Shown: positions 29,001-36,856, numbered from the stretch's first letter. The stretch: 64,000 bases of DNA from Clostridium cuniculi (GCF_004353185.1 NZ_SMUS01000009.1:1-64000); one strand, 5' to 3'. Notes: generated from the letters alone by a model not told the origin. Program-made: numbers and translations.

Positions 29001-29837
29001 AGTAATAACTGCTATGTCCATTAATGTTTCGTCTCTATTAGTTTCTCCATAAACGAAGTCTCTTGATTTTAAGTATGCTTCATATGATTTTTCTGCTGCA
29101 TTATTTAATTCACCTACTTCAAAAGTTACATCTTCAATTGCAGTACTGAATGTTGTATGTCTACAGTGATCAGACCAATAAGTATCTATTACCTTTATTT
29201 CAGTAATAGTTGGTGTTCTATCTTCACTTTTGAAGTAATCTCTTATGATTAATAAATCATCCACACTCATTGCAAGTCCCAATTCTTTGTGGAATTCTTC
29301 TATTTGCTTTCTATCTTTACCAACAAAATCATGAAGTACTTCTACATCGTTAGGTTCTGTTAATTTTGAATAAAGTTCAATATTATCTATTGCTACTTCT
29401 CTAGAATCTACTGGATTTATATAATATTCTTTAATTTTTTCTATATCTTCTTTGCTTAAATCACCTTTTAAAACTATTACCTTAGCTGATTTAACTTCTA
29501 CTTTTTCTTCAGCTCCTAATAACCCTATACATTCAGAAGCTGAATCAGCTCTTTGATCATACTGCCCAGGTAAAAACTCAACTGCAAATGCAATCTCATC
29601 TTCATCAACTGGAAGAGTTCCCTCATATAAATTATCTACTGTCTTTTCAGCAAATATTGTGTATAAGGAGTTTTTATAGTAATCTTCTTCTATTTCACCT
29701 AATATATATTTATTTACAACTCTTACTTCTTTAAGATTATTTATTCTAAGATTACTTTTAAAGTCTTCCATAAGACTTTTAGCCTCAACATTAAACCCTT
29801 TCTTTTTTTCAACAAAAATGCATTTAACCCCTAACAT
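26091..29837 (-). CDS. purL: FGAM synthase, fused PurL-PurQ
   Basis: 1248 residues, the long single-chain form. It converts FGAR and glutamine to FGAM. The synthetase part holds TYWSDHCRHTTFST, FKNETHNHPTEIEPFGGAAT, RDPLSGRTYVYQ and GGKDSMSGSF. The C-terminal 260 residues are the glutamine amidotransferase: IIPVFPGTNCEYDCERA near 986, LPGGFSAGDE, nucleophile Cys in GICNGFQAL near 1089, and SHGEGRF near 1154. First gene of the pur operon, with GGAGGT before the ATG. Promoter and PurBox-like sites lie just upstream. Confidence 0.96.
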   Translation of the reverse strand: MLGVKCIFVEKKKGFNVEAKSLMEDFKSNLRINNLKEVRVVNKYILGEIEEDYYKNSLYTIFAEKTVDNLYEGTLPVDEDEIAFAVEFLPGQYDQRADSASECIGLLGAEEKVEVKSAKVIVLKGDLSKEDIEKIKEYYINPVDSREVAIDNIELYSKLTEPNDVEVLHDFVGKDRKQIEEFHKELGLAMSVDDLLIIRDYFKSEDRTPTITEIKVIDTYWSDHCRHTTFSTAIEDVTFEVGELNNAAEKSYEAYLKSRDFVYGETNRDETLMDIAVITMKEMRKRGMLEDLDISEEINACSIKVNIETDKGNEEYLVMFKNETHNHPTEIEPFGGAATCLGGAIRDPLSGRTYVYQAMRVTGAADPTVPVEDTIKGKLPQRTITLGAAHGYSSYGNQIGLATGQVSEVYHPNYVAKRMEVGAVIAAAPKENVVREEPKAGDIVILLGGRTGRDGVGGATGSSKEHTEDSINQCGAEVQKGNAPTERKIQRLFRNSEVAKMIKRCNDFGAGGVSVAIGELTRGLDINLDKVPKKYEGLDGTEIAISESQERMAVVVNKENVDRFIELSKIENLEAVVVAEVTDTERLRMYWRGKEIVNLKRSFLDTNGARQVTNVEVKLPNEYPLAVGEVNVKEEWINNLKKLNVASQKGLVERFDSTIGGGTVLMPYGGKDAATEQEAMVAKIPVLNGISKEATIMSYGFNPDLGMWSPYHMAYYSIIEAVTKLAAVGGDYRKARLTLQEYFEKLGKSPERWGKPFAALLGAYQAQIDLGIPAIGGKDSMSGSFGSLDVPPTLVAFAVGVEKAKNIISAEFKEVGSKLVFLMAERNEDYTLKVEQYKKNLEKLHELILEGKVISASSVKFGGVAETLSKMAFGNKIGVKFYNLTKEELFGLNYGSLVLEVKQNVEIDEEFEGCAYKAIGCTVKDEVIVSEEYDLDLNLNALEEVYEEKLSKVFKIKTTNKNESVKEVLYNKSNIKSPVIKVAKPKVIIPVFPGTNCEYDCERAFRNAGAETETLVFRNYSNDAFVESIESLEKQIRESQIIMLPGGFSAGDEPDGSGKFISTVFRNERIKDAVMDLLKNRDGLMLGICNGFQALVKLGLVPYGEIVDIEEDMATLTYNEINRHMSSIIKTKIVSKKSPWFSGVNLGDIHNVAISHGEGRFVAPEKLLKQLIENGQVATQYVDNKGNIALDMPFNPNGSMLGIEGITSPDGRVLGKMGHSERIGENLYKNVPGNFDQKIFESGVEYFK

Positions 29838-29863
29838 AATCTACCTCCATAACTCCACCAATA

Positions 29864-29907
29864 AAATACGAACATTTTTAATATTTTAGTATTAATTTTT
29901 CGCTTTA
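29864..29907. promoter_or_regulatory. PurBox-like pair in the pur leader
   Basis: CGAA at 29869-29872 and TTCG at 29899-29902 are 26 bases apart in inverted orientation. The first sits in AAATACGAACATT, one mismatch from the Bacillus PurBox AWWWCCGAACWWT; the second is weaker. The pair covers the region just after the -10, so a bound repressor would block transcription. Confidence 0.6.
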
Positions 29908-29912
29908 ATCAA

Positions 29913-29941
29913 ATTTTACCAATCCTTTTTCTTCCTGTCAA
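29913..29941 (-). promoter_or_regulatory. Sigma-A promoter of the pur operon
   Basis: On the minus strand -35 TTGACA (29936-29941), 17-base spacer, -10 TAAAAT (29913-29918). The leader to the purL ATG would be about 70 bases. No purine riboswitch is visible. Confidence 0.85.
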
Positions 29942-29963
29942 CATTATTTGAATATTTTTAATT

Positions 29964-30015
29964 ATTATTCGTTATATATGACGAATAATATTTTTATTTA
30001 TGATTATTATTTTCG
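29964..30015. promoter_or_regulatory. Second CGAA-N26-TTCG pair upstream of the pur promoter
   Basis: CGAA at 29982-29985 and TTCG at 30012-30015, again exactly 26 bases apart. The same CGAA is also half of a dyad, ATTATTCGT (29964-29972) with ACGAATAAT (29981-29989). Identical spacing to the leader pair supports a common binding protein such as PurR. Confidence 0.55.
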
Positions 30016-30119
30016 ATTTTATTCGACTTTACCTGTTGATTTAGTCATTATTTTCATTTTTTACAATAATTTTATTATTAACCATTATACTTTTAATACT
30101 TAATTAAAATGTTATATAA

Positions 30120-30141
30120 AGAAAATAATATATTATTTTCT
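30120..30141. promoter_or_regulatory. 22-bp perfect palindrome before the prenyltransferase gene
   Basis: AGAAAATAAT-AT-ATTATTTTCT is perfectly symmetrical, about 95 bases upstream of the prenyltransferase start. It could be an operator or simply an AT-rich dyad. The remainder of 30016-30236 holds no gene. Confidence 0.35.
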
Positions 30142-30236
30142 ATTTAAAGTATTAATAAAAAGAAAATTAGTAATACTATAAATAAATTGTATTATTTATC
30201 TGTTTTACTAACTTTATAAATTAAGGAGTGAATCAA

Positions 30237-30878
30237 ATGAGACTTCCTAATCACATTGGAATAATTCCAGATGGAAATAGACGATGGGCTGAAAATAATG
30301 GCCTCACTAAAGAAAAGGGTTATAAATTAGGTATAAATCCTGGTTTATTATTATTTAAACTTTGTCAAAAATTAGGCATCAAAGAAATTACATATTATGG
30401 TTTTACAACAGATAATACCAAAAGACCAGCTAAGCAAAAAGAAGCATTTACACAAGCCTGTATAGATGCTGTAAAATTACTTTCTCATGAAGATGCAGAA
30501 TTATTAGTTCTTGGTAATACAGAGTCACCATGCTTCCCCCAAGAGTTACTACCATTTACTGAAAGAAAAGTTTTCGGTAAAGGTGGAATAAAAGTAAATT
30601 TCTTAGTTAATTACGGATGGGAATGGGATTTAAATTTATCAAGAAAAACAAATAATAAAAGAAAAAATTTAGATTTGGCTTTACAATCAAAAGATATATC
30701 TAGAATAGATTTAATAATACGTTGGGGTGGAAGAAGAAGATTAAGTGGTTTTTTACCAATACAATCTGTTTACTCAGATTTTTTTGTAGTTGATGACTTT
30801 TGGCCTGATTTTAAACCTCAACATATATATGATGCATTAGATTGGTATGCCACACAGGATGTTACATTAGGTGGTTAA
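30237..30878 (+). CDS. Divergent cis-prenyltransferase (UppS family)
   Basis: 213 residues. The catalytic HIGIIPDGNRRWA (Asp12) and the C-terminal IRWGGRRRLSGFLP with QSVYSDFFV mark the undecaprenyl diphosphate synthase family. Several normally strict positions differ: FSTENW reads FTTDNTKRP, NYGGRxEI reads NYGWEWDL, and FLxWQ reads FLPIQ. The chain is about 30 residues shorter than the housekeeping enzyme. It is therefore likely a paralogue making another chain length or using another acceptor. ATG at 30237 follows AGGAG; a GTG three codons earlier overlaps that site and was rejected. Confidence 0.82.
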   Translation: MRLPNHIGIIPDGNRRWAENNGLTKEKGYKLGINPGLLLFKLCQKLGIKEITYYGFTTDNTKRPAKQKEAFTQACIDAVKLLSHEDAELLVLGNTESPCFPQELLPFTERKVFGKGGIKVNFLVNYGWEWDLNLSRKTNNKRKNLDLALQSKDISRIDLIIRWGGRRRLSGFLPIQSVYSDFFVVDDFWPDFKPQHIYDALDWYATQDVTLGG

Positions 30879-30923
30879 TTATTAATAGAAGGAGTCACTT
30901 TAACTCCTTCTATTAATAATTAA
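30875..30923 (+). terminator. Strong terminator after the prenyltransferase gene
   Basis: A perfect 21-bp stem (30875-30895 with 30903-30923) around GAAGGAGT / ACTCCTTC and a 7-base loop. It includes the stop codon. Confidence 0.85.
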
Positions 30924-30978
30924 TTATATTTCTTTTAGATACTCTTATAACTGTCATATATAATTCTTAACTAAAAAA

Positions 30979-31046
30979 ATCGCCGCAAGATAAATCTTGC
31001 GACAATAATCCTACGTAACCTTAAAAGGTTATTATTATTCTTCTCT
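30979..31046 (-). ncRNA. Candidate minus-strand small RNA 3' end or orphan terminator
   Basis: On the minus strand TCGCAAGAT-TT-ATCTTGCGG is followed by CGATTTTTTT, a textbook terminator, yet no minus-strand gene lies upstream. Just before it another hairpin, AACCTTTTAAGGTT, is framed by ATTATT/AATAAT. Two adjacent hairpins with a terminal U run suggest a short RNA. I found no convincing promoter. Confidence 0.35.
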
Positions 31047-31092
31047 TTTCCTATTTTTTTATTCATATTATTTTTAATTAAAATTTATCTAC

Positions 31093-31121
31093 TTGACACA
31101 AATTAATATAAACATTAAAAT
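31093..31121 (+). promoter_or_regulatory. Sigma-A promoter of helD
   Basis: -35 TTGACA (31093-31098), 17-base spacer, -10 TAAAAT (31116-31121), 33 bases before the helD ATG, which has AAGGAGAA upstream. Confidence 0.8.
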
Positions 31122-31153
31122 TTAATGACCGTATTTATAAGGAGAATGATAAG

Positions 31154-33328
31154 ATGCTAATTGGAAAAGATCTACATGATGAAAAAGTATATTTAAAAAA
31201 TACAATTGAAAAAATAAATGAACTTTTAAAAAATTATGGTGCTTCTAGTGAAGAACAAGATAAAGAAATAATTAAGCATAGAAAATTTCTTTGGGACAAT
31301 AGAAATGAGCTTGATGAAATTGAAATTAATGAAAACTGTGGACAAGTAGCCTTAAACGAACAACTTCATTCAAAAAAAATTTCAAGAATTAGAACTTTAG
31401 AAAAACAATTATCTAATCCTTACTTTGCAAGATTAGATTTTAAAGAAGATGGAGAAAATGCTGAAAGTTTTTATATAGGATTATCAACAGTAGAAGATGA
31501 AGATAACTTTGACATTTTTGTGTTTGATTGGCGTTCCCCTGTTGCTAATATGTTTTACGATTTTGAAGCTGGTCCTGCCTACTATGATGCTCCAGTTAGA
31601 AGAATTCATGGTGAAATTGAATTTACAAGGCAGTATAATATAAAAAATGGTGAAATAGTATTTATTCATAACTCTAATGAAAGTTTATGTGATGAAGCTT
31701 TAACTTCTATGTTAAGCGGAAATGCAACAGATAAAATGAAAAACATAGTTGCTTCTATTCAAAAAGAACAAAATGATATTATTAGAAGTGATGATAGCAA
31801 AGTATTATTTATACAAGGAGCTGCTGGTTCTGGTAAGACTTCTATAGCACTTCATAGATCTGCTTATCTATTATATAAACATAGAAAAAATTTAAGCGCA
31901 GAAAATATTTTGATTTTCAGTCCAAATGAAGTTTTTGCAGAATATATATCTGATGTATTACCTGAGCTTGGAGAAAGTAATATTCGTCAAACTACTTTTG
32001 AAATTTATTCAAAAAGATTTTTACCTACAAACTATTTATATGAAACTAAAAATGATCATTTAGATTATATTTATTCTAATATAAGAGATTTAAATGAATT
32101 TAATAAAAGAACTAAATCTATGGAATATAAAAATACTTTGGAATTTATGAATGTATTAAATAATTTCATTTTAGATATTCCAAAACTTATAACAAATGCT
32201 AAACCAATAATAATTGAAGGTTCTCAAATAGTTAGTAAGAAATCAGTTGAAATTACATTCTTTGAAAGATTTAAGGATATTCCATTCTTAAATAGAATTG
32301 ATGTTATTAAGCAAAGTTTATTTTCACAAGTTGAAAATAAATATTTATCATCAAAAGATAATTCACATTTTGATTATGTAGAAGATAAAAAAACTTTCTA
32401 TGATTATTGTAAAAATCAAGTTGATATTCAGGTTGATTCTATGATAGATACATTAGATAGTGTTGCTATATACGAATTACTTTGGGACAATATAGAAAAA
32501 TATACTGATTTAGATTTAACTGATATAAAAGAAATTACATTAGCTTCTTTAAATAATAATGAAGTTAAATATGAAGATATTACTCCAATAATTTATATTA
32601 GAGCTGCTTTAGAAGGCTTTAGAAGCTATGGAAATATGAAACATGTTCTTATAGATGAATGTCAAGATTATAGCCCTTTATTCTATGAAATAGTTAAAAA
32701 GTCATTCCCAAATGCATCCTTAACTATTATGGGTGATTTAAATCAAAGAATTGATAAACATTCTAATGTAAAAAGTAGAGATGGCATTACTAATGTTTTC
32801 AACGATATTAAAACTGTAGTATTAACTAAAAGTTATCGATCAACTGCAAATATAACTAACTTTACAAAAGACATTTTAGATACTCATGAACCTATTGAAG
32901 CTGTTGATAGAATTGGAGATAATCCTACTATTTATTTAGTTAATAATAACTTAGATGAAAGAATTTCTGAAAAAATTATAGAAATGAAAAATAAAGGCTA
33001 CAAATCAATAGCTATTATTTGTAAAAATAAAGAAAACTGCGAAAAACTTTATTCTTCATTAAAATCAATTGGTACTGATGTAAATTTAATAGTAAGTGAT
33101 AAATGTGAATTTAAAATTGGAGTTAATATAATATCATCTTATATAGCAAAAGGATTAGAATTTGACGGTGTAATTTTAGCTGATGGTGAAAATTATTTAT
33201 CTAACGAAGATAAACACTTATTCTATACAGCTTGCACAAGAGCTTTACATGAATTGCATATATTCACTAATACTTCACTTGAAAAAATATTACCAAAAGA
33301 TTCTTCACTTTATTCTATTATTGAATAA
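31154..33328 (+). CDS. helD: HelD-like RNA polymerase-recycling helicase
   Basis: 724 residues, UvrD/Rep-type superfamily 1 fold. HelD binds RNA polymerase and clears stalled complexes from DNA. The N-terminal 120 residues are charged helical arms (NTIEKINELLKNYGASSEEQ) as in HelD. Walker A IQGAAGSGKTSIALHR is near residue 225, motif II LIDECQDYSPL near 500, motif III GDLNQRID, motif IV-like TKSYRSTANI and motif V/VI IISSYIAKGLEFDGVI and FYTACTRALHELHI. Single gene on a consensus promoter. The second copy of the structured repeat lies immediately downstream and may serve as its 3' region. Confidence 0.9.
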   Translation: MLIGKDLHDEKVYLKNTIEKINELLKNYGASSEEQDKEIIKHRKFLWDNRNELDEIEINENCGQVALNEQLHSKKISRIRTLEKQLSNPYFARLDFKEDGENAESFYIGLSTVEDEDNFDIFVFDWRSPVANMFYDFEAGPAYYDAPVRRIHGEIEFTRQYNIKNGEIVFIHNSNESLCDEALTSMLSGNATDKMKNIVASIQKEQNDIIRSDDSKVLFIQGAAGSGKTSIALHRSAYLLYKHRKNLSAENILIFSPNEVFAEYISDVLPELGESNIRQTTFEIYSKRFLPTNYLYETKNDHLDYIYSNIRDLNEFNKRTKSMEYKNTLEFMNVLNNFILDIPKLITNAKPIIIEGSQIVSKKSVEITFFERFKDIPFLNRIDVIKQSLFSQVENKYLSSKDNSHFDYVEDKKTFYDYCKNQVDIQVDSMIDTLDSVAIYELLWDNIEKYTDLDLTDIKEITLASLNNNEVKYEDITPIIYIRAALEGFRSYGNMKHVLIDECQDYSPLFYEIVKKSFPNASLTIMGDLNQRIDKHSNVKSRDGITNVFNDIKTVVLTKSYRSTANITNFTKDILDTHEPIEAVDRIGDNPTIYLVNNNLDERISEKIIEMKNKGYKSIAIICKNKENCEKLYSSLKSIGTDVNLIVSDKCEFKIGVNIISSYIAKGLEFDGVILADGENYLSNEDKHLFYTACTRALHELHIFTNTSLEKILPKDSSLYSIIE

Positions 33329-33399
33329 TATTGCGAACTAAAGCGTTAATGCCGTGATGCCGAAAATTAATGATATACCCTCCATTAAGTCATATAGTA

Positions 33400-33795
33400 T
33401 GTAGCAAAAGACATTAACTGCAAGGTTTTAGGTATAGGTAGTTACGTGAAAAAAAGAAAAAATGAAATATTAATTTGGAAGGACCATTGAAATTAAGCCG
33501 TAGAATTTAATAATTGATGGAGTAAAGTTGCGTAAAGTGAAGCTCTAAATCTTGATTTAGTTAGCTGAACTTACTCCTCTGAGCGATAGTGAAGAGTGAG
33601 TTTCCTTTTAAAAGGAAGCACCTTCTCCTTACGTCGAATGTGTAAGTTCGATTTACAAAATTGAAATTTTGAATCTCACTTAAGTTTAAAAACTTTAGCA
33701 AACTTTACGGAATCAATTATATAAATTCTAGGTGAAAATTTCACGGTTACTGGAAAATAAATATTTCATTTTTTTGTTTCCACGTAACGAACAAT
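33400..33795 (+). repeat. Structured non-coding repeat, copy 2 (long form)
   Basis: Same element as at 103-377. Outer stem: 33441-33476 with 33755-33788, here with an 8-bp GTTACGTG/CACGTAAC end. Inner stem: 33501-33519 with 33712-33730 and 33522-33537 with 33694-33709. The 15-base hairpin after the inner stem has lost its last pair (ends in CACGG). The apical arm is about 120 bases longer and holds several mini hairpins: CTAAATC/GATTTAG (33544-33560), TTCCTTTT/AAAAGGAA (33602-33617), CGAA/TTCG (33635-33650) and CAAAATT/AATTTTG (33656-33671). The right end abuts the rubrerythrin stop codon. Confidence 0.75.
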
Positions 33796-34338
33796 TTAGT
33801 AATTAATAACTCTTAATTCAAAGTATGCTTGTGGATGTTTACACACTGGACATACTTCTGGTGCATCTAAACTATCTACTATATGTCCACAATTACGACA
33901 AATCCAAACTGATTTTGTATTTTTAGAAAAAACTGATCCATCTTCAACATTTTGAAGAAGCTTTAAGTATCTTTCTTCATGAGTTTTTTCAATTTTTCCT
34001 ATAGCTTCAAATAAATAAGCTATATCATTAAATCCCTCAGCTCTTGCCTCCTTGGCCATTCTATCATACATATCTGTCCATTCATAATTTTCGCCTGCTG
34101 CTGCATCCTTTAGATTTTCCTCTGTTGTCCCAATATCCCCACCACATAAAAGTTTAAACCATATTTTTGCGTGTTCCTTTTCATTTGCAGCAGTTTCTTC
34201 AAATAAAGCTGCTATTTGTTCATATCCTTCTTTTTTAGCTTTAGCTGCATAATAAGTATACTTATTACGAGCTTGACTCTCTCCTGCAAAAGCTTCCATT
34301 AGATTTTTTTCAGTTTTTGAACCCTTTAAATTTGGCAT
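33796..34338 (-). CDS. rbr: Rubrerythrin
   Basis: 180 residues; a non-haem iron peroxidase that protects anaerobes from hydrogen peroxide. The four-helix diiron domain has [17 protein letters not shown] and [15 protein letters not shown], then [20 protein letters not shown] and [12 protein letters not shown], giving the usual E-ExxH pairs. The C-terminal rubredoxin-like domain carries WICRNCGHI and CPVCKHP. ATG at 34338 follows AGGAGA; an ATG 16 codons earlier has no such site. Monocistronic. Its 3' end is directly next to the structured repeat. Confidence 0.95.
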   Translation of the reverse strand: MPNLKGSKTEKNLMEAFAGESQARNKYTYYAAKAKKEGYEQIAALFEETAANEKEHAKIWFKLLCGGDIGTTEENLKDAAAGENYEWTDMYDRMAKEARAEGFNDIAYLFEAIGKIEKTHEERYLKLLQNVEDGSVFSKNTKSVWICRNCGHIVDSLDAPEVCPVCKHPQAYFELRVINY

Positions 34339-34447
34339 ATTTATATCTCCTATATAACCTCTATTATTCATAAGATTATATGTCATTTCACCTTAAAATT
34401 ATTACTCTTTAATATTCATTAAACTAAGATTAAAAAATCGAATTTTT

Positions 34448-35335
34448 TTATTCTTTATTTACCTTTTTTCTATATTCAGAAATATATACTCCCAAAATAA
34501 TTAATACTCCACCTAGTATAGCTATAATTTTTATATTTTCATTTAACATAATTGCTGATGCAATCATAGTTACAAATGGAATTAAATAAATAAAGTTATT
34601 AGACTTAACTGCTCCAATTACCATAATAACTTTATTCCATAAAACAAAACATATTGATGATGCTAATATTCCTAAAAATAATAAATTTAATATTATCTTT
34701 AAATCTAGTAAAACTCTCATATCAACTTTACATCCAGTAAAAAATAATGTGGGTATCATAGTTATAATTGAATAGAAAAATACTTTTCTAGTTATATAAA
34801 TACTGTTATACAAATGTCCAATCTTTTTTATTAATATTGAATATATTGCCCAGGAAAAAGCTGCAAATATGGCTAAAAAATCTCCTATTGGGCTAAGTTT
34901 TAAAACAAACTGTCCATTAAATACTACTAGAGCTACTCCTACTAAAGCTACTAATGCCCCAATATACCAATTTTTCTCAACTTTTTCATCTTTCATAAAA
35001 ATATGTGCGACCATTGCAGTTAAAAGAGGCGCTGATGCCACTAATAATCCTACATTAGATGCTAAAGAAAATTTTAGTGCATAATTTTCTGATAAGAAAT
35101 ATAATGTTCCACCAAAAATTCCTGTTAGTAAAAATAATATCTCCTCTCTTATTCCACTACTCTTATGAAATTTGGGATAAACTAAAATTAATGATATGTA
35201 TGCTATTATATATCTATAAAACATGATCTCTGCTGGTTTTAACTCATTTAACAACATTTTTGTAGATATAAAGGTTATACCCCATATAAATACTACTATT
35301 ATTGCTATTAAATAATAAACTCCTTTTTTCTTCAT
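34448..35335 (-). CDS. DMT-superfamily transporter (EamA)
   Basis: 295 residues, ten predicted membrane helices in two EamA repeats (about 5-140 and 150-285). Family features: WGITFISTKMLLNELKPAEIMFYRY in the first helices, SLASNVGLLVASAPL, and FAAFSWAIYSILIKKIG at the start of the second repeat. Such proteins export metabolites or amino acids; substrate unknown. AGGAGGGG precedes the ATG. Single gene. Confidence 0.88.
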   Translation of the reverse strand: MKKKGVYYLIAIIVVFIWGITFISTKMLLNELKPAEIMFYRYIIAYISLILVYPKFHKSSGIREEILFLLTGIFGGTLYFLSENYALKFSLASNVGLLVASAPLLTAMVAHIFMKDEKVEKNWYIGALVALVGVALVVFNGQFVLKLSPIGDFLAIFAAFSWAIYSILIKKIGHLYNSIYITRKVFFYSIITMIPTLFFTGCKVDMRVLLDLKIILNLLFLGILASSICFVLWNKVIMVIGAVKSNNFIYLIPFVTMIASAIMLNENIKIIAILGGVLIILGVYISEYRKKVNKE

Positions 35336-35411
35336 ATAATCCCCTCCTATTTATCCTTTAGATTATACCACAAAATATTCCAATTAAATATTTCTACTTA
35401 AATTTTATAAT

Positions 35412-35454
35412 AAAAAAAGAAACCTCATTTGATATTTTATCAAATAAGATTTCT
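35412..35454 (-). terminator. Terminator of the nfeD-SPFH operon
   Basis: On the minus strand a 17-bp stem (35438-35454 with 35418-35434, two G-U pairs) with a 3-base loop is followed by TTTTTTT. Confidence 0.85.
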
Positions 35455-35481
35455 TCTATTAAAACTGTTCTTTATAACTAA

Positions 35482-36426
35482 TTATTCCTTGCTACCCTTA
35501 AGCATTTCTCCAATAGCTGCTATGCTACCAAGTGAAGATAGTGTTTCATTTGGTAATATAAGCTTATTAGCTGGATTATTAGCCATTTCTTTAAGAGCTT
35601 CAACTTGCTTAAGTGCTATAACTGTTTCATTAGTTCCTGATTCAATAATAGCTTCATTTACTTTTCTTATAGCTTCTGATTCTGCTATAGCTATTTGTTC
35701 AATTGCTTTTGCTTTACCTTCTGCTTCAAGTAATTGTGATTCTTTTAACCCTTCTGCTCTTCTAATATTTGCTTCTTTTTCAGCTTCTGCTGCAAGAATC
35801 TTAGATTGCTTTTCTCCTTCTGCCTTTTCAATTTGAGATTGTCTTAAACCTTCTGCTTGAAGAATCATAGCTCTCTTATCTCTTTCAGCCTTCATTTGCT
35901 TTTCCATTGCTTGTTGTATTTCAGCTGGTGGAATTATGTTTTTAATTTCAACTGATAGTACTTTAATACCGTAAGCATCTGTAACTTCATCAATAATACC
36001 TAATAGTTGTTGATTAATACTATCTCTTCCTGCTAATACTTCATCTAATGTCATATTACCAAGGATATTTCTTATGTTAGTTGTTGCTGAATAAACTATA
36101 CCTGATTTATAATCTTCAATATTATAAACTGCATCTTTTGCATTTAGCATTTTATAGAATATAACATTATCTACTGAAATTTTAACATTATCTTTAGTAA
36201 TAACTGATTGTGGTGGTACATCTAAAATTTGTTGCTTAGTTGATACCTTTTTTCTTACAAAATCAACACCTGGAATTATAAAGTGCCATCCTGGCTCTAA
36301 AATTCTATGGAATTGTCCTAATCTTTCTACTACATATAAATAACCTGTATTAACAACTTTAATTGACGATAATAACACTAAGAAAATAACTACTAATAAT
36401 GCTACTAAAAATATTAATCCTGGCAT
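35482..36426 (-). CDS. SPFH/Band 7 (stomatin-like) membrane protein
   Basis: 314 residues. One N-terminal membrane helix (LIFLVALLVVIFLVLLSSI) is followed by the SPFH domain: VNTGYLYVVERLGQFHRILE, VDFVRKKVSTKQQILDVPPQ, ATTNIRNILGNMTLDEVLAGRD (as pieces) and YGIKVLSVEIKNIIPP. Residues about 190-275 are an Ala/Glu/Lys-rich coiled coil, with a hydrophilic tail. Such proteins form ring-shaped membrane microdomains and work with NfeD partners. The gene starts one base after the nfeD stop, with AAAGGAGGGG in the end of nfeD, so the two are one operon. Confidence 0.93.
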   Translation of the reverse strand: MPGLIFLVALLVVIFLVLLSSIKVVNTGYLYVVERLGQFHRILEPGWHFIIPGVDFVRKKVSTKQQILDVPPQSVITKDNVKISVDNVIFYKMLNAKDAVYNIEDYKSGIVYSATTNIRNILGNMTLDEVLAGRDSINQQLLGIIDEVTDAYGIKVLSVEIKNIIPPAEIQQAMEKQMKAERDKRAMILQAEGLRQSQIEKAEGEKQSKILAAEAEKEANIRRAEGLKESQLLEAEGKAKAIEQIAIAESEAIRKVNEAIIESGTNETVIALKQVEALKEMANNPANKLILPNETLSSLGSIAAIGEMLKGSKE

Positions 36427-36427
36427 A

Positions 36428-36856
36428 TTACCCCTCCTTTAAACTTACAATTAATTTATTTCCTTCTATACCTGTAATAGTATATTTTTCACCTTTTTTT
36501 ATAGTTTGTCCCTTATTATAAGCTGTCCAATAAATACCGCTTACTTTTATCTTTGATGTTTCCTCCATATCTTCTGTAGCAACCATCTCTCTTCCAATAT
36601 ATGTTTGTTCCATTGTTAGTACTTGATTTACATCCGCTTTAAACTTTTTCTTTGCCCAAGGATAACCAATAGAAATAGTTATAACGCTAACAATTAAAAA
36701 CGCTATTATTTGCCACAAAATTGATAATCCTAATAAAGAAAGTATTATAGCAACTAAAGCTCCAATTGAGAACCACATGAAAATAAAACTACTTGTAACA
36801 ACGTCAATAGCAATTACACCGATAGCAACTATAATCCAAATAATTACCTCAACCAC
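36428..36856 (-). CDS. NfeD-family membrane protein (short, NfeD1b type)
   Basis: About 142 residues. Three close hydrophobic helices occupy 5-75 (EVIIWIIVAIGVIAIDVVTS, FMWFSIGALVAIILSLLG), followed by the C-terminal OB-fold NfeD domain (TYIGREMVATEDMEE, YTITGIEGNKLIVSLKEG). No serine protease domain, so it is the short form that partners SPFH proteins. Chosen start is GTG at 36856, seven bases after AAAGGGGG; the frame reaches a TTG six codons earlier that overlaps the ribosome binding site. Confidence 0.87.
   Translation of the reverse strand: MVEVIIWIIVAIGVIAIDVVTSSFIFMWFSIGALVAIILSLLGLSILWQIIAFLIVSVITISIGYPWAKKKFKADVNQVLTMEQTYIGREMVATEDMEETSKIKVSGIYWTAYNKGQTIKKGEKYTITGIEGNKLIVSLKEG

Noticed and set aside
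29838-30236. Purine riboswitch upstream of purL
   Set aside because: No aptamer-like three-way junction sequence is seen; the leader is only about 70 bases and is filled by the PurBox-like pair.
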